Assembly: GCA_903813345.2 (NCBI GenBank)
Contig: CAIIXF020000005.1
Span: 23,627,375 to 23,691,374 of the forward strand
Length of the DNA: 64,000 nt
Reading direction: 5' to 3'
DNA from: Owenia fusiformis
Lineage: Eukaryota > Annelida > Polychaeta > Sabellida > Oweniidae
How positions within the stretch are numbered: position 1 is the stretch's first letter; every line of letters starts with the position of its first letter. Below are positions 1 through 12,100 of this stretch, one piece after another. Position numbers and translations under genes: made by a program. The notes below the pieces were generated by a model. It saw nothing but the letters and a program-made list of their open reading frames with translations, searched no databases and was not told the DNA's origin.

Positions 1-129
1 GCAATGCCAAAGCATAGCAAATCCCATCTAACAGCCATGGCTGCCATTTTTACAAAATCCTTCTATTACTTTTCAGTAAGCAAAATTCGTAAAATAACAT
101 ATATAATACAAGAACACAAATGTGTACAA

Positions 130-1045
130 TATGTCCCCACCTATGGGTAATCCTGTCAAATGATTATCCTAAAAATGAGTAGACAAGACTTTACCGACAC
201 AATTTGAGGACGGAGAATCCAAAATGGCCATCTTAAAATTTACCAAGAATGACAGAAAATTAGTCAGTTCTAGATTTTCATACTAAGAACCACCCCTGAA
301 AATTTGAAATTGATCCCTCACACAGTTAACCAGAAAACATGTAAACAAGACGTTACAGACAAGATTTGAGGACAGAAAATCCAAAATGGCTGCCTTGACA
401 TTTATCCAGAATGCCAAAAACTAATCTGTTCTAGATTTTCATACTAAGAATCATCCCTGAAAATTTAAAATTGATGTACCAAACAGTTCACCTGGAAATG
501 TGTAGACAAGACTTTACAGACAAGATTTTAGGACAGAAAATCCAAAATGGCTACCTTGACATTTACCCAGAATGCCCAAAAACTAATCAGTTCTAGATTT
601 TCATACTAAGAATCATCCCTGAAAATTTGAAATTGATCTACCAAACGGTTCACCTAAAAACGCGTAGACAAGACTTTACGGGCAAGATTTTAAGACGGAA
701 AATCCAAAATGGCTGCCTTGACATTTATCCAGAATGCCGTAAAAATTATCAGATCTAGATTTTCATACTGAGAATCATCCCTGAAAATTTGAAATTGATC
801 TACCAAACGGTTCACCTGAAAATGCGTAGACAAGACTTTACAGACAAGATTTTAGGACGGAAAATCCAAAATGGCTGCCTTGACATTTACCCAGAATGCC
901 CAAAAACTAATCAGATCTAGATTCTCATACTAAGAATCATCCCTGAAAATTTGAAATTGATCTACCAAACGGTTCACCTGAAAACGCGTAGACAAGACTT
1001 TACAGACAAGATTTTAGGACGGAAAAATCCAAAATGGCCGACAAT
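130..1045. repeat. Tandem array, about six copies of a 162-bp unit
   Basis: The landmark agacaagact recurs at about 181, 343, 503, 666, 828 and 990, a spacing of 160-163 bp. Each unit contains aaaatggctgcc and a segment near atcatccctgaaaattt. Copies are most alike from 500 to 1040. The array continues into a degenerate related segment up to about 1640. It lies downstream of the last visible RAD54L2 exon, probably within an intron of that gene. Confidence 0.85.
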
Positions 1046-1199
1046 AAAAAAGTGATTATGAGTTTTTGCTGAAATCTTTTTACAAAATTATCACATATAC
1101 CTACTGTTAACAATAACATAAGCTTTTACAACAAAGTACACCTGAAATTATTTATAAAGCTACTAAAAAGTTAAAGCATGAAAACTGAAAAACACCATT

Positions 1200-1539
1200 C
1201 AATATGATACAAAGTATTATCGTGCGCTAACTTTTCTTAAAACATTCAAAATGGCTGACATGACTGAGCTAACAGGTCCAAAACCTAATCAGATCTAGAA
1301 TGAAGTGAGCTGAACAAGATGTTAAAGTTTTAAAAGCAACTGTGAAGCCGTTTTTCTTAAAGTTTGCAGACAAGGATTTTAGCATTTGACTTCAAAATGG
1401 CCGACAGGAAGTAGGTATCGAGTTAATTTTTTTTCATCCACATCTGTATGCACTCATAAATTATCCCTGAAAATTTGAAGGTGATATCTGCAGCGGTTTT
1501 GGAGAAAACTCCCGGACGTACGGACAGACAGACGGACAG

Positions 1540-1570
<31 letters not shown>

Positions 1571-1650
1571 GACAGACGGACGCGCCTAGGCCGACAATAT
1601 GGCCCCACACTATGTGGTGGGGACATAATGAAAATGGTGGCCATTTTTCA
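1200..1650 (+). repeat. Dispersed GGCC-ATTTT repeat with GACA/GACG-rich end
   Basis: Degenerate continuation of the array, ending in a (GACA/GACG)n tract at about 1514-1582 and then a short palindromic end, tatggcccc...ggggacata (1599-1627). The same end in reverse orientation is seen at 42640-42780. Its apparent frames (DRQTD repeats) are simple-sequence artefacts. Confidence 0.7.
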
Positions 1651-1910
1651 TACTGGCCACCTACTAGCCAAAGTGTCATAAGACATTGTGCCATACTCAT
1701 GTGTATTCCACACTACCCTGCCATGTGACCACATTTAAAAGGGATACAGCATCCAGTGAAGTTTTACATAGATTTTACATATCTTTCAAGTGTCTACTAT
1801 ATCCATTTTATAGATACATACCAGAAAAGACCAAGACAAAGATAGAGAATACCAGCTACATCCAACTTCCCTGCAGCCTGTATCCATTTTAAATGTGGTC
1901 ATGTTGTAGC

Positions 1911-2457
1911 ATAGTCACTGGTGATCCACTCGATTACGCTGGTTACCGAAACGGTTCGTTTTGGTAACAAAATGTCGGAATGTTGAAGGTACTATTTTTC
2001 TTTTTTCCTTATTTCACGCGTTGTAGGCAGAATCCCAACGACGTTTTTTTCTCACAAACGTATATCAGTATCATATGTTTTAGAAAATGTTCATGTTTGC
2101 GAAAAAATAGCTCAGAAGACAACAGAATCGTCGATTTAATTCCTCACTTAAGTTACATAAACGGTTTGGGTTAAAAGTGCAGATCTTAACTGTTTTTCGA
2201 AAAACCGTTTATGTAACTTAAGTGAAGCATTAAATCGACGATTCTGTTGTCTTCTGAACTATTTGTTCGCACATATGTACATTTTCTTAAACATATGATA
2301 CTGATACACGTTTGTGTTAAAAAATGTCGTGGGAATTCTGCCTACAACGTGTGAAATAAGGAAAAGAGAAAAATCGTACCTTCGACGTTCCAACATTTTG
2401 TTACCAAAACGAACCATTTCGGTAACCAGCGTAATCGAGTGGATCACCAGTGATAGT
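1911..2457. mobile_element. Palindromic foldback DNA transposon with 5-bp target duplication
   Basis: Two inverted arms of about 250 bp (1916-2167 and 2202-2452) flank a spacer of about 34 bp. The ends are CACTGGTGATCC and its complement. The flanking pentamer ATAGT occurs on both sides (1911-1915, 2453-2457). CAC termini together with a 5-bp duplication are the signature of the Transib superfamily, related to RAG1. No transposase is present, so it is non-autonomous. It sits inside an older dispersed repeat whose halves continue on either side. The structure is certain; the superfamily is inferred. Confidence 0.75.
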
Positions 2458-2700
2458 GTGTATTCACATATCAAATATGAAAAAAATTGCTTATTACTTT
2501 TTGAGTTATAGTAAAAAGTGTAAAATAACACATGTAAAAATGGTGGTCATTTTCAAAATGGCCACCTTCTAGCCAAAGTGTCATAAAACAGTGTGCCATG
2601 CTTATGAATATTCAGCTTTATAACTTTTTTACATTTAAAACATATTGCTATTGCATTTTTATATTTTGTACCTAATCTCCCGGACATCTTGTAATATATA
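2458..2700. repeat. Fragment of the dispersed repeat seen at 51 kb
   Basis: tattcacatatcaaatatga, then aaaatggccaccttct and later acatttaaaacatattgct, match in order the array at 51300-51970. The foldback element to its left interrupts the same repeat. Confidence 0.7.
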
Positions 2701-3131
2701 AATAAATACACTGCCCCACATGTTTTGTTAAAGAGCAACAGAAGCATACACTCTTTACACATAGATAAATTTAGACTAACATTAGGATATCTACACCATG
2801 TAGGTAGATTATAATTTTATTTATTTGTCATATCTAGTATTTAATTAATTATAGGTTTTAATCCATATTAATATTAAAGTCATATTTGGAAAGTTTAAAA
2901 TCCAGTATTATATTATATTAGCAGGTTCCTCAGGCTTGTGACTGAGCTTTGGTGAATTTAACATTTTAATCCATGGAAACACTTCCCTTGCCTGCATGGA
3001 TTTAATTAATAAGACATAACTGGGTCCTTGAACTCTATTTACAAGTCCATGAACACTTCAGTGAACACACAGGTGGCCAAACTAACTTAAATGTGTAAGA
3101 TAATAAAATGTGATAATGTAAAATGACTCAC

Positions 3132-6100
3132 CTAGTTGACAAGAGGAATAATTGCACGTTGGTGTTCTGAGGGTCATTAAACTGATTGATCAATTTGTCA
3201 CGCTCTGAGGCAGAGGTGCTGCCATCCAACCCTACAATAAAAAATTGAAAATAGATAAAACCAATGAATTTCCATGTAAATTCTAGTTCATTGATGTGTT
3301 ACTCATCTTAAATCAAATCCCAAGTTCACATACACTTTCATTTCGAAAAGGGATTACTAGAGATTATGTGGTGCAAGTATTTATTTTTTATGTATGATGA
3401 TTTCTAAATTTGCATCTTTATTACTTTCATACAAGCGAATTTTATATTGTAAATAAAATATAAGTACACTTAGAAGTTCTTAATTGCATGCTGGAGGGGG
3501 AAATAACTTTTAAGCAGTCACTTTGATAACGATAAAGCAACTTACTGAAGTAATTTCTGTTCTTAGCCCACTTGTCATTAGTAAGAGGAACCTCACTTTT
3601 CCCTAGGTACTCCTCTATAAGGTTCAATGTAAACAAACTTTGACTGAAAATAAAAATAAATATTTGAAGCAAGAGTATACATCAAAGGGATAAAAACCTG
3701 ATGTGCAAATAAATCAGTAAATCAGGAAACCAGAAAGTGAGCTATTTTGATTTTGTATACATTGTATAATCAAAATCCACACGCCATTATATGACTCAAA
3801 TTCAATTGTTATCTATGGAATAAACAACAAGATTCTATGATTCATGGCGCAATAAATGACTGAAAATTTTATTCTGTTCTTTGTTAAAAGTCTTTGGCAA
3901 TGGGCGCCAGAATAAAATCTGGGGTCAAATATTTGCCATAAATCATAGAATCTGAGGTTTTTGTTACGATTCTAATATGATAAACAAATGAGAAAAACAA
4001 CTTTTTGCATTTATAAAATTTGTGATATCGTGTATCATATTAGAATTTTTATTATAACGTCATGTGAATCTATTTTATATACATATACTGTATTTTATGA
4101 AATAAATATTGCTGTGTAATGACGTGTTTGTCCATATTTCTAATATGTGCTAATATATTTGTCATTGATGAAGTGAAATGTTATACAACCTAACCTGTAT
4201 GATATAACATTATAAAATAGGTGACAATCATTGGTGTCTCATATCTTTTAATTGTTAACAAAACATATAAGAAACAAGTAACCAGTATTAAGTTCCAACA
4301 AGCAAAATAGGCAATATTTACAACATCAGTGCATTAATGTCCCATTCAGGATTTGTGTGAGACCCCCAAGGCAGGAATTTGACATGAAGTATTGTCCCAG
4401 GGGGTAAGAATTTGACAGGAAACTTCATCCTGGGAGTGGGGATTTTATAATGCATATGTCTCAGAGTCAAGAGTTTCCCCTAGGGTACACTAGAAAGAAG
4501 GCACTAGACCTTTGGGAAACTCAGAATTTGCAAATTATCTATAAATTCTTTGAACTACAGACCTCACATGTTGACAACAGATAAAATACACTCGTCCACA
4601 TGAAGGGTACAGTTTAAGGGGCGAAAATCGTGAGAATAACCACTAGAATTAATGGGGGTAGGGGGTTCGCCCAAATGGTACATTAGGGACCAAGGGACAT
4701 AATACTAGTAGTTGACTTGGCAAATGTAATACTTCAACTGTTATTCAAGGAGTGTAAAATGAAAACCATCACTTTTGTAAAGGGTACTCTACCTGAAGAG
4801 TAACATCTTATCTCCCACCATGACTGACTCTTCCAGAATGTTCAACAGTAACTGCATCTTGCCACCATTATTGATGTCTCCTCTAACATAGTTCCTCAGT
4901 AGATCTTCTGCCTGTAAAACAGAAAGTATACAGTTTTATGTCGAACATTGAAATCCAGTAAAACATGTAAAGTGGAACACCTCTATCTGTAAGTGGAACA
5001 CTGCTATAAATGGAACACTTCAAAGTTTCACAACATATTGACTCATTGTTAAATGGCCCTCTGCAGGTGGAACACCTCCCAAAAGGGACACTTTTTAATG
5101 TACCAAAGGTGTTCCCTTACAAACGTTTTACTGTAAGTGTTGTATCATTCAATAATTTAATCATTTTAAAATATGCTTACCCATTCATAAGTTATCCTTC
5201 CATCTGACTTCTCTGGTCCAAAGAGGCCAGGAGGGGGCTCCAAGCCCTCCATTCCTGGGAAATATGGTGATTGAGATTTGGGAGACTTAGTAGTAGCTGT
5301 TTTCTTCTTGGCTGTTCCATCATTTGACCTTGAACCCTCATCAAGGTCAAGATCAAAGTCATTCTCTTTATGAGCCTTGACAATTTCCTGGATAATATCA
5401 GGGTGGTTCCATATCTAAATTAAAGAAAGTCATATTTTTATACTCCTTTGATTAAATTGTGATGATATTTTAACCTAATGTGATACAGTGTATTGGGAAA
5501 CTCTTCTCAACAGTATAAAAGCTACTTTATAACCAGTCATCTACAAGCTTCTAATTGAGTTTGTATCGGGTAATGAATTTATTAGAACAAATTCTCCAAT
5601 CTACATATTAAAAGAATGTCAATACATATCCAACAAGCAGACTAGAATAGACATGTTGTTAAAAAGAAGAAACCTCACCTTGCAACAAACAGCAAATGCT
5701 TTTAGTGGATTGTTTCCAAACATGTTTGGGTCCTCTATGACTTCCATGAATCTGTTATAAAGCTGCCGTTGAATTGGAGACATACGCACCATCAGGACAT
5801 ACTCATGTTTCACTGGCAAACTGGATCTCAATACAGCATGCCCACGTCTGAAAATGTCAATATTATTTCACATTACTCCAAATAGAGCTGAAAATACTAC
5901 AATTTGTAACAAGGCACAAACATGAAAAAATGTTAAAACATTGAAACTTTCTGCAAAAAATGTAACAAATTGTTACCAAGTGCCAAATTACAGTTATGAT
6001 CAATGGGGACAATTTCAGTAGCAATACAGATTGGTACATTACAAGAACTGACCAATCAGAAGGCTAGTCACTTTACAGATCATACGATAATAGAATAAAC

Positions 6101-9100
6101 AGTTTTTAGTAGGGGTCAAACGGTTCAAAATTCCAACGGTTCGGTTCGGTCACGGTTTTTAGGTTCACGGTTCGGTTCTTTCACGGTTCTCGCGGGTCTC
6201 GTAAAATGGTAATATTTCCTTATAAAATAGTAAAGACAGCTCATAAAGAAACAGGTTTTAGCTTTCTATCTAGCCTTGCCCATGTTGGCCACTTTCTATC
6301 CTGGTCCCACTATCCTTTTTTATTAAATTGACTTGACAAAGCAAAGTTTATTGGCCTAGTGGCCAACTTTAAATTTTAAACTTTAGATTTTTCTGTCCTT
6401 GATTGTATTAAGAGCTGAGATCTACATGTAGCACAAGCAGTAACATAGCCCCGGGAACATGCATATAAAGATCGAGTCGAATACACCAAGTAAAGAGATC
6501 TCTTTACTTGGTGTATTCAACTCATCTTTTTTATTATACATTTTCCCAGACCTATGTCTTAACTTAACTTGAGGAAAAAATTTAGCCTAAGAAAATATTT
6601 TTCTCACCGTGAAGATACTTTATGATCTCCCTACAGATTCTGCATATTGATACATTGTCCTCTGATTACCCATTCCAAACGTTGCTTTTGTATTTCAATA
6701 ATTGAGATTTAATCTCGCAATTCTTGTAGTCTGTCAAAGCAGTCATGCTGAATCAGCACAGATGGCGCTGCGATTGTGCGGGAGATTTAAACACAAATAT
6801 GTTTCAAGTTTTTAACAAAGACATTAGTAATGTTATAATTTCTGTAATTGTAGTATTTTTTAAATAATATTGATTAAAAACAAACTTATTATAACAGACA
6901 AAACACCTCCACGAAGCAAAATTAATTATACTATGAATAGCGTAATCTGGCGAGACCAACTTCCGGTCTATTTAAATGTCACAAAAATGTAAACAATTAC
7001 TTGTCTATCGATTTGTGAGCGATCTGTTTCACATCTAAGGTAGGAATTGAATGTTTTCTATTGCTATAAACATGTTTTTAAGGAATATATTCATGAAGAA
7101 TAAGTTCATGTCGAACGAAAGAGAGAATATTGAAGACTAAAAAATTTTATTTTTCAATTTTTCCTCGAACCGTGGATGAACCGAATCTCATATTTATGAA
7201 CCGAAAATACCGTCCTAGCATCATTAACCGCGGTAACCGTGTACCGCGGTTAACCGTTTGACCCCTAGTTTTTAGACAAAAAGTCTGCCTTTACATTTAT
7301 CCAGAGTGATCATAAACAGAATCAATCATACCTCTGAACAAAGCCCTCAAGCAGACTATGAAGCACATGGGCTCGGAATTTCATCAGACGTTTATCCTGA
7401 TCAGTGGCATCTGCACATTGTCCATTGGTAATTGGTCTTTCAAACATATTGGCAAATTCTGTCTTGTTACCGAGAAAGCTAGGACGTACAAAATCCACCA
7501 TACACCAGTATTCTATGAGATTGTTTTGAAGAGGATAACCAGTTAAGACTACTCTGCGCCTGCAAGAAAGTTCACAAACTATCTTAATGATCTGGGGGAC
7601 ATGTAAAGGGGTTATAGTCAATGCTTATTATACTTACTCCTCTGAAAGAAGAAAACTTTATCTACATTGAGATGAGATTAAAAATATCAATTTGGAAAGT
7701 TTGTTAAAATAAAATAGCACACCTAGATTTTGTTCTTCTTTCATACACCGGGAAATTAGAAACTGTTCCAAAAATCAGATTTATGGGTACAAAAATATTC
7801 AAGTAATATATGTTCAAGAGGCTTCAGAAATACATATCTAATTCAAATGCTTTCCAAAGCACTACATGTTATTGTAATTTCATACCTGGTCTGAATGTTT
7901 TTCAATGCCTGTGATATACTGGCATGTGCATTCTTGATTCTGTGGCCTTCATCGCAAATTATAAGATCTGGACCCGGTGTCACTAAACAAGCTTGCATAT
8001 CTGGAAAAGTATGGTATGGTTTATTGATGGGAAAACTCAGGGGGCAAAGTTCCTTAGGCTAATTAATAAGTGTTGTTTAGCATTATTTCATAATTTTCAT
8101 AAATGTCGAAATAGCTGCTACAAATAGGGGAAAAATTCACAACTCATTAAACTTACCAACTATTAATTCCTGATTTCTATCCTCTTCTTCTAAATCTATC
8201 ACCACTGGTAAATGTGCTTTCTTTTTGGACATACGCTTTTTGATTATCCTACGTGATGTTAATAGTCGGTACATTTCATACCCCAGTAATAGAACACCTC
8301 CTATTTTATACCAGTTCTCTACAACAGCTGCTCGGGAGTACGGTGTTTTGTGAGTATCATTGATAATGTGGATGTTGAATTGTCGAGGCAGTACTTCCTG
8401 TTCTGGAGTATCGTCAGGGAGACATTTCTTATCAGGAAGCCACATGTTAAATTCCCCGACCCAGTTTTGGAGAGTGTTTACTGGAACGATACACAACACT
8501 CTTTTTGCCTCCGTTGTGCGTAGAAAGACGTCTATGAATGAAATAACTTGAATTGTCTTTCCTAGTCCCATAGAGTGGGCTAATATACATCCAAAGCCAT
8601 TACTGATTTTATATCGTTCAATGGATTCCACCAAATTATCATACAGAAACCGAATGCCACCAATCTGGAAAATAAATGTAAATACAATTAGATTTTGTAA
8701 TTAGGTCAGTTGAATCAATCATTAGATCACAATTGAAAAGGAACTTTAAATTGCAACAAACATTTTCTCATGCCTGTTGTTATTAAGTAGCTCTTAAATC
8801 AGGAGCTCATTATTTCTGAAGCATGTGGGATGCTCATTTCATGTCAATAAATGCTTACAAAATAATTCAAACAAAACAAAAAAACATACAAGTTAAAAAA
8901 ATAAACTTGATTGACATGTGAAGGTTCTACATAATAAACAAAGGACTATTCGGATGGTACCAACAATTTAACCCCATATTTTAAGAACAAACTGTGCATG
9001 TGACAACTTGCACATGCTAAATCATTTTCCACCTCTTGGTCATATGCTAAATCATTTTCCACCTCTGCTAAATCATTTTCCACGTCTGTGTACCTGATGG

Positions 9101-12100
9101 GGTTTTACAGCCCTTGATAACTGAGGAGCCAGATAGACTGGGGGTTCATCAGGGGGATGTCCAACATTCACCATCACACGGCCTTGCTCATCAGGTCTGT
9201 TATGAGCATCATTTATATGTGCTCCAGAATTGTTTGGATCCTCATTATCGTCCTCATCAAACTCCCCCTGTTGTTCAGCCATCATCACAACGTCATCATC
9301 TTCGTCACTGGACAACTCAATAACATCTGGATCTGTGAGTGTGAGGAAGAATATGATTAGAAGAGTTAGAAACAGAACAGGAACACATACGTCTGATAAA
9401 CAGTCCCAAGAAATACCTTGATTTTGGTAAATTCATTAACATCATTCATGGAAGGACATCATGAATACATTGCTTAATATAATGCAGCAGGAATACAGAA
9501 AATATTGAAATATTTCATATGTATCAAGAAATAATCAATAGTTTTTATTCAAAACTGAAACAACCTTTAAATCTAAAATATTCCTCCCTTCCCAAAGACC
9601 ATTTAAGGATCATCAAAGGAAATTAATACATTCTCAAGATTATAAGCAGAGATTCTTTCAAAAAAATTCTTGTTTTTGAAAATTAAGCTCTTCTTTCATC
9701 ACAATGATTTTTATCATATTTGATAAAAAAAATTCTAGCAGTGTTATATTAGTACATGTATTGTATATAAATTATGTACAAACCTTTAGGCACAGAGCTC
9801 TGAATCCCTCCATCAGCTGAAAACCAAAAATAAGCCATGAACTATTTTAATAATATACAGGGTGTTCAAAAAATGCAAGAGATCGCTATATCTTGGAAAA
9901 TACTAATCCAATTGTGTTCATTTTTTCAGGAAAGAAAGAAGAGACTGTGTATGTATAGCTTCTGTTGTTAGTTAGTTGTAAAACATGATCCCTTGGATAC
10001 CTGCTCAAAAGACATTAGTGTTAGAAAAATATGAAAAACGCAGTGTGAGGTGACTGCCACAGCAATAAAATTCAAAATTCTATTTCAAATTGGAAACATA
10101 GTGACTCCAAAAAATCCAACACTCTCATTTTAAAATAAAGTTTGAATCATCTTGCATTTTCTTGAGTAGATCACATGATCAAAGCTTCAACTAGTTACTA
10201 CTTAAACTTTGATTTAAAAAAAATCATGTTTCCTGTCTAGCCATGCTCTCACATGACATCATCAAAAAAGTTTAGAAAAATAGAATTAAATAAATAAATA
10301 AAAAATGAGTAGATAGGATATATTTTTGGTACCTATGAAAATCTAGAAAAACTAAAAAAATAGCAAAGACAATTTCTGGAAATTCCATTTATGAATGTTT
10401 TTGAACATTCTTGATATTGAATATATTCATCAAGGACTGTTTGAAGGGTTACAGTTTTGGCCCATCGTGTATTTTTAGAATTCCTCGAATAGGATGAGTA
10501 GTTTTCACCTTGTTCCTGTACTGTTATAAATAATGAGTGTTTAGAAGTATAATCTTAATGATTAACTAACGATAGAGTTGCTTGAGAGATCTGTTAAGTT
10601 CAATATCAAGTACAGTATAGTAATGTTTATTTAGCGATTCACTTTAAATGACATCATGTTAAAGATATGAATGTACTGTACTCGTATGTTGACATTTTCA
10701 TTTCTCCAGACATTTATCTTTGGAGTTAAGTGAGTTTCTGTCTACTTCTCTGCAGATCCTTCATCCACCTATTCTCACAGTTCCCACTCTAATTAGGAAA
10801 TTATGTCATTTGACTTAAATTGAAGGTCTTTCACCCAAATCTACAAAATCTCTTGTTTAACATGGACATTTCTCCACAGGATTCAAGCTAAGAAAAATCA
10901 AAAAACCTTGTCAGAGCTTAGAAATATCTTGTTGTTATTAGAAGGTTAATAGTCTTTCCAAAGAATGCTAATTTTATAACACACGAAATCGATTAATTTT
11001 TAAAACCGAAATTATAGTTTTTGCTTCAAATTTTTTGCTGTGATAATGTATAGAAAACTGCACAGCGTTATTTTCAGACATTGTGCTTTGATACAATGGA
11101 AGGCATTATTGAGTAAAACAAATATTTCGAGAACATCTTTCCAATGTCTATTTTAAGCAGTGTTTTTCCTAAGCGAACACAACTCACAGGACCAATGGAC
11201 CAGCAAAATCATAATTTCAACCTGTCCAGGCTAAGCATCATCCATCACCTGGACCTGTAACTTCAGTTATATCACCAGTCCAAGTAAAAACTAACCAGTC
11301 CTTAACTCTTAGCAGTCTGCACTTGCAGACGATTTATCTCACAAAATCAGACATTCCCTAGGGTCTGCTGCTAAAATTGCTAAAATTTGCTAAAATTCAT
11401 TTAGAAACAAAAAAAAATATGCGCTTGGTTGATAATACATACCCAACACTTGATGATCAGATCAAAAATATATTGTTACTATGGTCAAATTGTTCATTTT
11501 GCTCAGACCAGGGCAGCAAATACTGGTATTTAGTTTAGACTGCTAAGAGTTAAAACTTAAAATATCAAAGAATTACCGTGACTAGTAGGCCTACAAGCCT
11601 TATTTTAACGTTCCCTGTCATGTCTCGTTTTTCGTAGCCCGGTTATTATTCTCATCATCGCCTGCTTCAATGCCAGTACTATATTTCTTATCGAAAATTG
11701 ATCAAATTTGCCAACAGTTCCAAAAGAAATTTAAAATACAAAAATATGAATACCAAAATGGAACTTACTTCGACTACACTAAACGAAAATAAATTCAGTT
11801 TTGTATCTTCACTAATAGTGTATTCATTCAATTTATTAAATTCCCATGCAATTTCGGGGGTATTTTTTCACTTATTCTCTTCATTCAATATTGTAGTGGA
11901 CAGAAATGAATGGCTCCTGTTAGAATTCCCAGTTTATAATGTGCTTCTGAAAATCTGAAAATTTCAAGAAGACAGCTTTTCACAGTTAGTGATAAATAAT
12001 GCTGCGACATTTATCCTTGTTTGCAGATCTGAAACTTTTGTAAAAGTTTGTCAGTTTTCAAGAGTTTCAATGGGATGATGAATTTGGAGCATATCTTAGC

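Noticed and set aside
1423-1700. Open frames of DRQTD or SVCLSV repeats
   Set aside because: They are translations of the GACA/GACG simple repeat, not proteins.
9858-10150. Second mariner-type end (tacagggtgttcaaaaaatg)
   Set aside because: No matching inverted end or transposase trace was found nearby, so a single short motif is not enough.
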